64,000 nt of DNA from Gloeothece verrucosa PCC 7822 (GCF_000147335.1 NC_014501.1:5758501-5822500); one strand, 5' to 3'. Shown: positions 50,331 to 59,951, counted from the first letter of the stretch. Notes: generated from the letters alone by a model not told the origin. A program made the numbers and translations.

Positions 50331-51725
50331 ATGAACATGCAATTAGAAACCCCCATCCTTTCCCCTTCATCCTCTCGTTTGTCTTCTCGAAGCGAACGCA
50401 TTGCCATCGGTAAAAATTTGCGTTCAGAAGTGCCCCGTAGTAGTCACGCTTCTTGGCAGCCACCAGATAACCGCCGTGATCCGATTGATATCCTCGAAGA
50501 ATCGAATCAGGGGCGCTTGTCAGAGTTAACTCCCATCCGCTACGGGCGAATGCTTCGCAGTCCCTTCACGTTTCTGCGGGGATCTGCCGCCTTGATGGCT
50601 TACGATCTTGCCTCTACCCCAAGCACAAAAATACAGGTTCAAGCTTGTGGGGACTGTCATCTGTTAAATTTTGGCTTATTTGCTACTCCTGAACGAAATT
50701 TAGTCTTTGATATCAACGATTTTGACGAAACTCATCCGGCTCCTTGGGAATGGGACCTCAAACGCCTTGCCGTTAGCTTTGTCATTGCCGGACGAGACAA
50801 CCAATTGTCTGATCTCGACTGTCAAGATTTGGCGATCGAGTGCGTGCGTTCCTATCGAGAACACCTGCGAGAGTATTCCGAGATGAGTCCGCTAGAGGTC
50901 TGGTACAATCGCTTAGATATAGAAAAAGTTATTGAAATGTCTCCGGATGAGCAAACTCGAAAACGTCGGGAAAAATGCGCCGAAAAAGCTCGTCAGCGAG
51001 TCATTGAACATCTTTTTCCTAAAATTACTAGCCCCGTAGGCGGTCAATATCGCTTTGCCGATCAGCCGCCCCTTCTCTACCACATCCATGAAGAGGACTG
51101 GAAAGAACGGGTTGAGGAAGCGTTAGCCGAGTATCGGCAATCCCTCTCTGATGAGCGTAAGGTGCTTTTTGACCGTTACCAATGGCAAGATATAGCGATA
51201 AAAGTAGTAGGAATTGGCAGTATCGGGACGCGATGCTTCATTGTTCTCTTTTTCTCGCCCGAAAACCATCCTTTAATCCTGCAATTTAAAGAAGCCCGAC
51301 CTTCTGTCCTCGAACCCTACACGGATAAGAGCAAATACGACAATCACGGACAGCGTGTGGTCATCGGACAGAGGTTAATGCAATCCTCTAGCGACATTTT
51401 TTTAGGTTGGACGCGCTCTCGGCGGGGTTACGACTTTTATGTGCGTCAGTTGCGAGACATGAAATTTTCTTTTCCCCTTGAGCAAATACCAGCCATACAA
51501 CTAAAACGTTATGCCGGGTTCTGCGGCTGGACTTTAGCCCGCGCTCATGCAAAATCGGGAGATTCAGCAATGATCAGTGGCTATCTCGGTAAAGGAAACC
51601 AGTTTGATCGCGCTATGGGCGATTTTGCTCTGGCTTATGCTGATCAGACGGAGCGAGATCACGCGGCTTTGGTGAAAGCTGTTAAGATGGGGCGAATTGA
51701 GGCCGCGATCAAAGAAGATCTTTGA
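50331..51725 (+). CDS. DUF2252 family protein
   Basis: The DUF2252 pattern is clear: LTPIRYGRMLRSPFTFLRGSAALMAYDLA, QACGDCHLLNFGLFATPERNLVFDINDFDETHPAPWEWDLKRLA (in two blocks), and later VVGIGSIGTRCFIVLF with ILQFKEARPS. The fold is kinase-like (aminoglycoside phosphotransferase-related), with the DINDFDE and GDCH blocks near the presumed catalytic site. Function unknown. 464 aa. Base use is more GC-rich than the flanking polysaccharide genes (29 G/C in 50341-50400). The MarC-family gene follows after 12 bases. Confidence 0.88.
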   Translation: MNMQLETPILSPSSSRLSSRSERIAIGKNLRSEVPRSSHASWQPPDNRRDPIDILEESNQGRLSELTPIRYGRMLRSPFTFLRGSAALMAYDLASTPSTKIQVQACGDCHLLNFGLFATPERNLVFDINDFDETHPAPWEWDLKRLAVSFVIAGRDNQLSDLDCQDLAIECVRSYREHLREYSEMSPLEVWYNRLDIEKVIEMSPDEQTRKRREKCAEKARQRVIEHLFPKITSPVGGQYRFADQPPLLYHIHEEDWKERVEEALAEYRQSLSDERKVLFDRYQWQDIAIKVVGIGSIGTRCFIVLFFSPENHPLILQFKEARPSVLEPYTDKSKYDNHGQRVVIGQRLMQSSSDIFLGWTRSRRGYDFYVRQLRDMKFSFPLEQIPAIQLKRYAGFCGWTLARAHAKSGDSAMISGYLGKGNQFDRAMGDFALAYADQTERDHAALVKAVKMGRIEAAIKEDL

Positions 51726-51737
51726 CACTGTTCTAGA

Positions 51738-52361
51738 ATGCTGAAACTCTCATCTATTTTCATCCTATTGTTTATTACCCTAGGGCCGCTCAAAACGATT
51801 ATCCCTTTTGTTGAATTAACTGCCCATAGCGACGAAAAACTTTGTCGGAGGGTGGCTTTGAGAGCAACTTTTGCATCAACCCTAGTAGTGCTGATTCTCG
51901 GTTTATTGGGTCCACTTATTTTGGAAAATTGGGGGGTTTCCTTGCCCGCCGTATCGATCACGGGAGGAATCATTCTCTTTGTGGGGTCTTTACAGGTAAT
52001 GATGAAACCTTCTGAATCTTCTGGCAACAAGGGGGTAGCGCCAGAAACTTTGTCTACTTCCATGCTGATTTCTCGCCTCGTCATTCCCACCATTGTTACG
52101 CCTCCGGGCATTGCGGCGATTTTAGCTCTTATGGTATTGAGTGAGAAAAATCAGCAATTGTGGCTGCAAATTATCGGTTTATTGTTATTGGTAATGTTTT
52201 TGAATTTGTTAATTATGCTGACAGCCCGGAAATTGCTGGCTTTTTTAACGGTTGCCGGCTTGCGGGTGATCGCTTGGGTGTTCGCTGTTCTTCAGGCTTC
52301 TCTTGGAGCGCAAGTTATCATTAATGCCTTGCGGAAGCTTGGGGCTTTACCCATACAGTAG
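51738..52361 (+). CDS. MarC (UPF0056) family membrane protein
   Basis: Six-helix integral membrane protein. FILLFITLGPLKTIIPFVELTA and PAVSITGGIILFVGSLQVMM are the N-terminal signature, and SRLVIPTIVTPPGIAAILALM the middle one. Function is not established; the original link to multiple antibiotic resistance was later withdrawn. 207 aa is normal. It starts 12 bases after the DUF2252 gene, so the two are probably one unit inserted in the polysaccharide locus. Confidence 0.88.
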   Translation: MLKLSSIFILLFITLGPLKTIIPFVELTAHSDEKLCRRVALRATFASTLVVLILGLLGPLILENWGVSLPAVSITGGIILFVGSLQVMMKPSESSGNKGVAPETLSTSMLISRLVIPTIVTPPGIAAILALMVLSEKNQQLWLQIIGLLLLVMFLNLLIMLTARKLLAFLTVAGLRVIAWVFAVLQASLGAQVIINALRKLGALPIQ

Positions 52362-52451
52362 ACACACCTGATCCGCCTCGTTTCCTTTAGCGCGGGCAAT
52401 ACGAGAGACTAGAAGAACAAAAATAATATAATTTTTAACGACGACAATAGA

Positions 52452-52476
52452 CCCCCTTTTCTATTAAGTAAGGGGG
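52452..52476. repeat. CCCCCTT-loop-AAGGGGG hairpin, copy 2
   Basis: Same 7-bp stem and 11-base loop (TTCTATTAAGT) as 10845-10869. It lies 90 bases after the MarC-family stop and 136 before wzt, at the downstream edge of the inserted pair. Confidence 0.5.
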
Positions 52477-52612
52477 ATTAGGTATTTTTGGCCGCGTTTG
52501 TTGAATAACCAGTTTCAATCGTAAAGTAAAGTTTTGTAGGTGGGATGATAGATCCGGTAGCGGCTTTGGGTAAGTTAAGAGTAAGGCAGACAATAAAGCT
52601 TTTGCTATCATT

Positions 52613-53932
52613 ATGTCAGATACGATTATTAGGGTCGAAAATTTAGGGAAGAAGTATATTATTGGGCATCAGCAAGGCGGGCATTCCCGTTATGTTGCTT
52701 TGCGGGATGTTCTGGCTAATAGTGCTAAGTCCGTTTGGAAAAGCATCCGACAGCCAAAAGCCGCTAGAAATAATAACCGAGAGGAGTTTTGGGCGCTTAA
52801 AGATGTCTCTTTTGAGGTGAAGCGAGGAGAAGCCATCGGTATTATTGGGCGTAATGGGGCGGGAAAGTCCACCTTATTGAAGATTTTAAGCCGCATTACT
52901 GAACCCACAAGGGGACGAGTAACTCTTGAGGGAAGGGTAGCGAGTTTGTTAGAGGTGGGGACAGGGTTTCATCCAGAATTGACGGGGAGGGAAAATATTT
53001 ACCTCAATGGGGCAATTTTGGGCATGACGAAAGCGGAAATTAAACGCAAGTTTGATGAGATTGTGGCTTTTGCCGAGGTAGAAAAGTTTTTGGATACGCC
53101 TGTTAAGCGCTATTCTTCGGGGATGTATGTGCGGCTGGCGTTTGCGGTGGCGGCGCATTTGGAACCGGAGATTTTAGTGGTAGATGAAGTGTTGGCGGTG
53201 GGGGATGCCCAGTTTCAGAAAAAGTGTTTAGGGAAGATGAAAGATGTTTCTACTCAAGAGGGACGAACTGTACTGTTTGTTAGTCATCAAATGAGCATGA
53301 TCAGTTCCCTATGCACAAAAGCGGTTTTACTTGAAAGTGGAGAGATTAGTCAAGTTGGTTTACCTTCAGATGTGATTCTAAGTTATTACAGTAGTGGTTA
53401 TTCATCCCCTGCTCAAGTTGATTTTACTAAACTAAATAAACCTATTGGTGATGATTATGCAGTTTTATTAGAAGCTTATGTTAAAAATGCTAAAGGAGAA
53501 ATTACTACAGAAATAGATATTAATGAAACTATAACTATAGGAATGCGGTATAAAGTTTTAGTTGAAAGGGGATTTAATCGAGTTTATCCTTATCCTAACT
53601 GTAATGTTTTTGCATCTGATGGAACTCATGTCTTTTATTCTAGCATTCCGAATAGTGAATTAAATCCCCCGACTTTGGGGGAATATATAGCCGAGTTTTC
53701 TATTCCTAGCAACTTACTTAACAGTGGGACTTACTTTGTAGGACTTGCTTTTAGTTGTTGTGATTTAGGCGTTAAAGTTCATTTTTATGAACAAAATGCT
53801 TTGTGTTTTAATATTAAAGAAAATTTAGAAGCTAATCTTTATAATACCCGCAATGGATGGAGTGGCGTTCTTCCTGGCATCATTCATCCTAAATTGAAGT
53901 GGAAGCTCAAAAAACAGGTCGGTTATTTTTAA
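52613..53932 (+). CDS. wzt: Polysaccharide ABC exporter ATPase with Wzt C-terminal domain
   Basis: ATPase partner of Wzm. Walker A is GIIGRNGAGKSTLLK, the signature motif is YSSGMYVRLAFAVAAH, and Walker B is EILVVDEVLAVGDAQF. After about residue 245 comes the Wzt carbohydrate-binding domain (beta sandwich: ITTEIDINETITIGMRYKVL, TYFVGLAFSCCDLGVKVHFYEQNA), which in O9a-type systems recognises the modified end of the glycan. It starts the downstream block of sugar genes on the same strand. Confidence 0.93.
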   Translation: MSDTIIRVENLGKKYIIGHQQGGHSRYVALRDVLANSAKSVWKSIRQPKAARNNNREEFWALKDVSFEVKRGEAIGIIGRNGAGKSTLLKILSRITEPTRGRVTLEGRVASLLEVGTGFHPELTGRENIYLNGAILGMTKAEIKRKFDEIVAFAEVEKFLDTPVKRYSSGMYVRLAFAVAAHLEPEILVVDEVLAVGDAQFQKKCLGKMKDVSTQEGRTVLFVSHQMSMISSLCTKAVLLESGEISQVGLPSDVILSYYSSGYSSPAQVDFTKLNKPIGDDYAVLLEAYVKNAKGEITTEIDINETITIGMRYKVLVERGFNRVYPYPNCNVFASDGTHVFYSSIPNSELNPPTLGEYIAEFSIPSNLLNSGTYFVGLAFSCCDLGVKVHFYEQNALCFNIKENLEANLYNTRNGWSGVLPGIIHPKLKWKLKKQVGYF

Positions 53933-53982
53933 CAAAAAAATTGTTATCAGGTCAGCATAATTGATATTTAGAGGAATACTCA

Positions 53983-54429
53983 ATGGCAGAAACTCTTGGT
54001 TCTCTTTGCGATAAATTAACAATAGTTAAGCTCAAACAATGGCATTCTGAAGATGTGGAGCGTCTAAACAGTTTAGCTACTCAAGAAAAGCAACTTCAGG
54101 ATGAAATCAATGAATTTATAGCGGCGGCAATTACAGGATTAATTCCCTCTGAACGTCTTACTTTTGCCTCAAATAAAGTTTTTAAAAAAGAAGGAAATAT
54201 AGTTGCTGAAGTAGATGGGAGTATTGGAGAGGTTTTCTCTCAACTCGCCGCCGTAAATTGCAAACTTTGGCATGAACAAGAGAAGGTTTACGAGTTTGAA
54301 AAAGTTCTTCCTTCGGAAAAAGATGCTGTTGTCAAACAACTTGCCCTACTTAACTTAGAAAGAAATAAATGTATTGATCGGATTGATCAACAGTTTCGAG
54401 ACGTAATTTGTAACTCTTATTCTCGTTAA
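53983..54429 (+). CDS. DUF4254-like protein, 148 aa
   Basis: A helical soluble protein. LAAVNCKLWHEQEKVYEFEK and LALLNLERNKCIDRIDQQF resemble the DUF4254 pattern (N-x-x-LWH-x-E-x-K ... LN-x-x-RN-x-x-I-x-x-ID). Such proteins are often found in polysaccharide loci; function unknown. It lies 50 bases after wzt and 23 before the methyltransferase, so it belongs to the operon. Confidence 0.7.
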   Translation: MAETLGSLCDKLTIVKLKQWHSEDVERLNSLATQEKQLQDEINEFIAAAITGLIPSERLTFASNKVFKKEGNIVAEVDGSIGEVFSQLAAVNCKLWHEQEKVYEFEKVLPSEKDAVVKQLALLNLERNKCIDRIDQQFRDVICNSYSR

Positions 54430-54452
54430 AAATATACTCAGGAGATTGTTTT

Positions 54453-55712
54453 ATGCATCTAATTCATCGTAAAACCTGTCGCGTTTGTGGTTCTCACGCT
54501 CTCACTCGAGTGATTAATTTAGGAGAGCAATATTTACAAGGATCATTTGTTAAACCAGGGAAAGAAATGCCCCCTACTCGCAAAATTGCCAACTCGTTAG
54601 TACGTTGTGATCCGATGGAAGATGAGAAAGCCTGTGGTTTACTACAGATGGAGTATACCGTGCCGCCAGAGGTACTTTATTCGGCTTACTGGTATCGCTC
54701 TGGAACTAATAATACCATGCGAAATCACTTGCGTGAGATTGCTGAAGATGCCACCTCTATTTTAAACAAACCTAATGCGGTGGTTTTAGATATTGGCTGT
54801 AATGATGGTACTTTATTGAGTTATTATCCTCCAGAGTATAAAAAATTTGGAATTGATCCATCGGATGTAGCTCAAGAAGTTAAAGGAGATATTACTGTTG
54901 TACAAGATCTTTTTCCCTCTGATGAGTTACTAAAACTATTACAAGGTAAAAAATGTGACATCATCACAGCTATAGCTATGTTTTATGATTTGGAAAAACC
55001 TATTGAGTTTGTCCAAGCGATTAAACAAGTATTAGCACAAGATGGCATTTGGATTTTTGAAATGTCTTATATGCCAACCATGCTAAAAATGAATTCTTAT
55101 GACACGATTTGTCATGAGCATTTGGAATATTACAGCTTGGCAATTATTGAGTATATTCTCAAACAAGCCGGCATGAAAATTTTTAATGTCATTTTGAATG
55201 ATATTAATGGAGGAAGTATTCGCTGTTATGCCACTCATGCTGATAACTTCCGATACAAAAAAGATGAATACATCCAAAATATTAAATTCCTACGCCAGGA
55301 AGAATTCGATTTTGAACTCGACACTGATAAGCCTTATAAAAACTTTCAAGATCGGATTAATGTACATAAAGATGAACTCAACTCTTTACTCAAGAAATTT
55401 AAAAAAGAAGGTAAGAAAATTCATATTTATGGAGCTTCTACGAAAGGAAATACCATTTTACAATGGTGTGGAATTGATCATCGCTTGATCGAGGTAGCGG
55501 CAGAAAGAAATCCTGATAAGTATGGTGCTTACACCATTGGTACTGAGATTCCGATTGTAAGCGAAGCTGAATCAAGAGCCATGAATCCGGATTATTATCT
55601 TGTATTACCCTGGCATTTTAAAAAGGAAATTGTTGAGCGGGAAGAAGAGATGCTTAAAAAAGGGGTAGGGTTAATTTTTCCTCTACCCGACATTGAAATT
55701 GTTAAAAAATAG
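54453..55712 (+). CDS. NDP-sugar C-methyltransferase-like protein
   Basis: Three-part architecture of sugar C-methyltransferases such as TylCIII. A zinc-binding N-terminal domain has C9, C12, C52 and C61 (TCRVCGS ... RCDPMEDEKACG). The SAM domain has VVLDIGCNDGTLLSYY near residue 110. The C-terminal domain (Methyltransf_14) contains IHIYGASTKGNTILQWCGI. Probable role: adding a methyl branch to a deoxysugar in the exported glycan. Substrate not shown by sequence alone. AGGAG lies 7 bases before the ATG. Confidence 0.88.
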   Translation: MHLIHRKTCRVCGSHALTRVINLGEQYLQGSFVKPGKEMPPTRKIANSLVRCDPMEDEKACGLLQMEYTVPPEVLYSAYWYRSGTNNTMRNHLREIAEDATSILNKPNAVVLDIGCNDGTLLSYYPPEYKKFGIDPSDVAQEVKGDITVVQDLFPSDELLKLLQGKKCDIITAIAMFYDLEKPIEFVQAIKQVLAQDGIWIFEMSYMPTMLKMNSYDTICHEHLEYYSLAIIEYILKQAGMKIFNVILNDINGGSIRCYATHADNFRYKKDEYIQNIKFLRQEEFDFELDTDKPYKNFQDRINVHKDELNSLLKKFKKEGKKIHIYGASTKGNTILQWCGIDHRLIEVAAERNPDKYGAYTIGTEIPIVSEAESRAMNPDYYLVLPWHFKKEIVEREEEMLKKGVGLIFPLPDIEIVKK

Positions 55713-55727
55713 GAGATGAATAGCAAA

Positions 55728-56528
55728 ATGATGACTTCTGAATCAAATTTTCACCAAGCTAGTATTTTCGAGTTGATTTCAGAAAAAAAAATCAAGAGAA
55801 TTAAACTCAGATTAACTCATAAATTACTAGCTATATTGAATAAAAAATTAGGTTTCAATTATATCCCTAAACCCTTACTAAAATTATGCAAATTTCTGGG
55901 TTCTGTTTCGGAAATTGAAAACTGTACTCTCTATCTTCAAGAGAATGGATATGTATCTCACGAAATAGATGCTAAAAATTGGGACATAGCTCATGTCATC
56001 GCTAATTTGCCAGATGGAAATTTTTTAGATATGGGAAGTTCGGATTCTTACATTTTAAAAAATGTTATCTTGAAAGGAATTAAAGGAGAAAAATACGGGA
56101 TTGATTTACGAGAGCCTAATGTTCCTGTTCCTGGAGTTAATTATCTAATAGGGAATTTGACTAAGACTAATCTGGCGGATAATTTTTTTACAAGTATCAC
56201 CTGTTTGTCTGTCATTGAACATGAAGTAAATTTTGATAATTTTGCGGCTGAAGTGGCGAGACTTCTTATCAATAAGGGGAGATTGTATCTAACTTTTGAT
56301 TACTGGAATCCTAAAATTGTATCTAATATTGAACTTTATGGATTAAAATGGAATCCTTTATCCCAAACTGACGTAACTAACCTTGTAAATACTTGTAATA
56401 AATATGGCTTAAATTTAGTTCAAGATATTGATTGGACAACTGATAAGGCTGTAATTACACCCATGAATCATTCTCCCGATCAAACTAAAAGTTATACATT
56501 CGGGCTATTAGTTTTTGAAAAAGAATAA
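55728..56528 (+). CDS. SAM-dependent methyltransferase
   Basis: Class I methyltransferase of the Methyltransf_11 type. The SAM loop is NFLDMGSSDSYILKNV, a loose variant of DxGxGxG. FTSITCLSVIEHEVNFDNFAAEVARLL is the motif around the post-SAM acidic residue. The ATG at 55728 has AGGAGA 11 bases upstream, better than the ATG at 55716, which abuts it. It probably methylates a sugar or the glycan end in this locus. Confidence 0.8.
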   Translation: MMTSESNFHQASIFELISEKKIKRIKLRLTHKLLAILNKKLGFNYIPKPLLKLCKFLGSVSEIENCTLYLQENGYVSHEIDAKNWDIAHVIANLPDGNFLDMGSSDSYILKNVILKGIKGEKYGIDLREPNVPVPGVNYLIGNLTKTNLADNFFTSITCLSVIEHEVNFDNFAAEVARLLINKGRLYLTFDYWNPKIVSNIELYGLKWNPLSQTDVTNLVNTCNKYGLNLVQDIDWTTDKAVITPMNHSPDQTKSYTFGLLVFEKE

Positions 56529-56588
56529 ATAAAATTTATTTATTGGTTGATAATAGATGTATTTAGGATTTTACCAAATTTTAATTGT

Positions 56589-57476
56589 ATGAAAGCGCTG
56601 ATCTTTGGAGCTAATGGACAAGATGGATATTACCTCTCTAAAATATGTCAAGAGAGAGGAATAGAACCCATCGGAATATCACGCTCTGGTAATTGGCAAC
56701 ATGGTGATGTATCTAATTATGAACAGGTAGCTCAATTCATTCAATACTATACTCCTAATTATATTTTTCACTTGGCTGCCAATTCGAAAACCAACCATAA
56801 AGCTTTATTTGAAAATCACCAAACCATTGCTACAGGAACACTAAATATACTAGAATCAACTTATAAATATAGTCCAAAAACTAACGTATTTATTGCTGGA
56901 AGTGGTTTACAATTTGAAAATAAAAATCAGCCAATTTCAGAACAAACACCATTTGCAGCTACTAGCCCTTATGCCATAGCTCGGATTCAATCGGTTTATG
57001 CCGCCCGCTATTACCGTTCTCTTGGTTTATCAGTTTATGTGGGTTATTTATTTCATCATGAAAGTCCCCTAAGAAAACCAAATCATGTTAGTCAAAAGAT
57101 TGTACTAGCTGTCAAGAGAATTGCTGCGGGCAGTAATGAAATAATTGAATTAGGAGATATTACAGTTGAAAAAGAATGGGCATTTGCTGGGGATATTATT
57201 AGAGGAATTTTTACTCTTGTCGAACAAAATAATATTTTTGAATCTGTAATTGGTTCAGGGGTAACTTATTCCATTGAAGGCTGGCTGAATCAATGTTTTA
57301 GTTTTATCGGTAAAGATTGGCATGAGTATGTGAAATTAAGACCGGGATTTGTCTCAGAATACAAACGTTTAATTTCTAGCCCTCATCTAATTAATTCACT
57401 AGGGTGGTTTCCTAGTGTTAGCTTTTCTGAGCTTGCTGTAATGATGATGAATAAAAACATAGAGGAGAAGCAGTAA
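56589..57476 (+). CDS. NAD-dependent epimerase/dehydratase (GDP-mannose dehydratase-like)
   Basis: Extended short-chain dehydrogenase. ALIFGANGQDGYYLSKICQERG is the NAD(P)-binding loop, in the form seen in GDP-mannose 4,6-dehydratases. The active site is S-x24-YxxxK-like: SPYAIARIQSVYAARYYR, where the usual Lys of YxxxK is Arg (YAIAR). This may be altered or compensated. EKEWAFAGDIIRGIFTL is the typical later motif. The ATG at 56589 is chosen over TTG-type starts. The stop overlaps the next start (TAATG). Confidence 0.8.
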   Translation: MKALIFGANGQDGYYLSKICQERGIEPIGISRSGNWQHGDVSNYEQVAQFIQYYTPNYIFHLAANSKTNHKALFENHQTIATGTLNILESTYKYSPKTNVFIAGSGLQFENKNQPISEQTPFAATSPYAIARIQSVYAARYYRSLGLSVYVGYLFHHESPLRKPNHVSQKIVLAVKRIAAGSNEIIELGDITVEKEWAFAGDIIRGIFTLVEQNNIFESVIGSGVTYSIEGWLNQCFSFIGKDWHEYVKLRPGFVSEYKRLISSPHLINSLGWFPSVSFSELAVMMMNKNIEEKQ

Positions 57477-58636
57477 TGATAACAACTTTCAACAGTCAAT
57501 CAACAGAATTTAGAAAAAAAAGAATTTTATTAGGACATCTTGCTTCTTTCGGGGATTGTCTTTATGCAACTACTATTGCCAAGCAAATTAAAACTGATTA
57601 TCCAAATTGTCATTTGACTTGGGCTATTGGTTCAAAATACCGCTCAATTCTCAATGAAAATCCTCATGTTGATGAAATTTGGGAAATTCCCCTCAATAGT
57701 CGAGATGATATAGCTCAAGCATGGTATAAGTTTAAAAAAGTAGCTCTAGAGAGATATGAACAAGGAGATTTTGATGAAATATTTTTAACTCAAATCTATC
57801 CAGATAATTATAAAACTTATGATGGAACCTTACGCTCATCAATTTTACGCTTTTATGGAAAGCCGATTACAGTGGGAGTGAATCCTGTTATTGTTCTCTC
57901 TGAACAAGAGGTTAATAATGTTTATAATTTCGTCTATAAAAATAATTTATTAGAGAAAAAAAATATTATTTTATTTGAGTGTTCAGCTAAGAGCGATCAA
58001 TCTTTTGTTACTACAGAATTTGCTCTAGAATTAGTCAAAATTCTGATTGATAAAATTCCTGATTGTCGAATAATTTTATCATCAGATATTCCCATTTCAA
58101 TTCTTGATGAACGAATTATTGATGGCAGTAGTTTGTCCTTTCGAGAAAATGCTGAATTAACTAAATATTGTTCACTGTTAATTGGGTGTTCCAGTGGTAT
58201 TTCATGGCTTTGTACCTCTGAATGGGCTAAAAAACTTCCCTCAATACAACTTCTTAAAGCAGATAAATCGATGTATGCTTCATTTATCTACGATCATCAA
58301 TATCATGGTCTAACTTATGATCATATTATTGAAATGACTGACACGACTGCTGAAACTGTTGCAGCCTGTGTAATTGCAGTTATAAAAGACGGAGTAGCTA
58401 CCGCACGTTTGAATTTTCATCAAGATATTACTTTAGATTTCACTTTTTATTTTCAAACTATGGCATTCGTTTTGTATAAACGTAAATTTAAAGATTTTAT
58501 TTTTTCTTTATTTTATACATTTAAAAGATATGGATTTCGTCCAAATTTGCTGAAATCTTTTCTTCCTCTGATTCAATATATTATGACTTTAGGCTATCAA
58601 AAATTCCTGAAAAAGCTTAAATTTTCAACTAGGTAA
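57476..58636 (+). CDS. Glycosyltransferase family 9-like protein
   Basis: The start RILLGHLASFGDCLYATTIAKQIKTDYPNCHLTWAIGSKY and NPHVDEIWEIPL match heptosyltransferase-type (GT9) enzymes. SIPIEL-type donor blocks are weak, but LIGCSSGISWLCTSEWAKKLPSIQL corresponds to the D/GSGxxH donor-site region. The C-terminal 80 residues are basic and membrane-associating (FKDFIFSLFYTFKRYG). Probable sugar transferase of the locus. The start codon overlaps the stop of the preceding gene. Confidence 0.75.
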   Translation: MITTFNSQSTEFRKKRILLGHLASFGDCLYATTIAKQIKTDYPNCHLTWAIGSKYRSILNENPHVDEIWEIPLNSRDDIAQAWYKFKKVALERYEQGDFDEIFLTQIYPDNYKTYDGTLRSSILRFYGKPITVGVNPVIVLSEQEVNNVYNFVYKNNLLEKKNIILFECSAKSDQSFVTTEFALELVKILIDKIPDCRIILSSDIPISILDERIIDGSSLSFRENAELTKYCSLLIGCSSGISWLCTSEWAKKLPSIQLLKADKSMYASFIYDHQYHGLTYDHIIEMTDTTAETVAACVIAVIKDGVATARLNFHQDITLDFTFYFQTMAFVLYKRKFKDFIFSLFYTFKRYGFRPNLLKSFLPLIQYIMTLGYQKFLKKLKFSTR

Positions 58637-58640
58637 AATC

Positions 58641-59915
58641 ATGAAAGTTCTATACGAAGTGTCCAACTTAGGTATTGGTTATAAGGATGATAAAGCACGT
58701 ACTGGTGTTTTTCGAGTGATTGAAAATGTCATTGATGAAATTTTAAAACTTCCGGATGTAGAACCGAGATTTATTTCATATATGAATTTTTTTGAAGCGG
58801 CTTTAACTAGACGTTATTTTGAGCAACAAAGACCTGATTTACTGAACAAAATGATAGAATTATGGAATACCTCGCTAGACTCTAATAAAGTCCATTTGTA
58901 TTTAAATATATTAGAATCTATTCAGACCAATCAATCACGAACAATTTTTAATCGGGCTAAAAGAAAGATACAATCTTCTTTTTTATCAATTATAGAACGA
59001 TTATCTGTACCCAATAATTTTTTAGAAAAAATAGATATTTATCATTCATTTTTTTATGCTTTTCCTTCTCACTATAAAATTCAAGCTAAAGCTAGAGTGA
59101 TGACGATTTATGATATTATACCTCTGCTTATGCCCGATGTATTTGAAAAACAATTAATTAAAAGTTTTAAAAAAAATTTAGCCAGTATTGACATTAATAA
59201 AGATTGGGTAATTTGTATTTCTGAATCAACCAAAAGAGATTTTTGTGAATTGATGAAAATGTCAGAAGAAAGAGCTTTTGTTACTCATTTAGCGGCATCT
59301 AATAATTTTTATAAACAAACCAATCAAGAAAAAATACAAATAGCTTGTCAAAAATATGGGATTCCTAAAGGCAAGTATATTTTGGGTTTATCTACTCTTG
59401 AACCTAGAAAAAATAATCAGCGTCTAATTAAATGTTACTATCAATTATTATTGGAAAAATCTTTAGAGGATATTTATTTAGTATTAGTGGGTTCTAAAGG
59501 ATGGCTGTATGATGAAATTTTTGAAACAGTTAATAGTTATCCGGAGCTAAAAAATAAAGTTATTTTTACAGGATATGTTGATGATGAAGATTTAAGTTCT
59601 ATTTATAGTGGTGCTACCTTATTTGTCTATCCCTCATTATATGAAGGATTTGGTTTACCACCTTTAGAAGCCATGCAATGTGGAGTTCCAGTTATTACTT
59701 CTAATACCAGTTCATTACCTGAAGTGGTTGGTGATGCTGGAATTATGATTAATCCAAAAGATGAAGATGCTCTTTGTCAAGCTATATTAAATTTACTAAA
59801 CAATTCTGACTTACAGAAAGAACTTAGCGAGAAAGGTTTAGAAAGAGCCAAGATTTTTAACTGGGAAAAATGTGCTAGAGAGACAGTAGAAATTTACCAA
59901 AAAATACTGAGTTAA
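58641..59915 (+). CDS. GT4 glycosyltransferase, tandem paralogue 1
   Basis: Retaining GT-B glycosyltransferase (family 4). The N-terminal acceptor domain is divergent, starting RTGVFRVIENVIDEIL. MTIYDIIPLLMPDVF and WVICISESTKRDFCELM are in the linker region. The C-terminal domain has LSTLEPRKNNQRL and SLYEGFGLPPLEAMQCGVPVI, with the E-x7-E donor site. It starts 4 bases after the GT9-like gene. Its C-terminal half is very close to that of the next two genes. Confidence 0.9.
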   Translation: MKVLYEVSNLGIGYKDDKARTGVFRVIENVIDEILKLPDVEPRFISYMNFFEAALTRRYFEQQRPDLLNKMIELWNTSLDSNKVHLYLNILESIQTNQSRTIFNRAKRKIQSSFLSIIERLSVPNNFLEKIDIYHSFFYAFPSHYKIQAKARVMTIYDIIPLLMPDVFEKQLIKSFKKNLASIDINKDWVICISESTKRDFCELMKMSEERAFVTHLAASNNFYKQTNQEKIQIACQKYGIPKGKYILGLSTLEPRKNNQRLIKCYYQLLLEKSLEDIYLVLVGSKGWLYDEIFETVNSYPELKNKVIFTGYVDDEDLSSIYSGATLFVYPSLYEGFGLPPLEAMQCGVPVITSNTSSLPEVVGDAGIMINPKDEDALCQAILNLLNNSDLQKELSEKGLERAKIFNWEKCARETVEIYQKILS

Positions 59916-59951
59916 AAAAGTCAATTATAGTGAACATTAAAAAAGAAAGTC

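Noticed and set aside
51659..52111. A 150-codon minus-strand frame across the DUF2252/MarC junction
   Set aside because: It is antisense to two well-supported genes and its protein sequence has no domain character.
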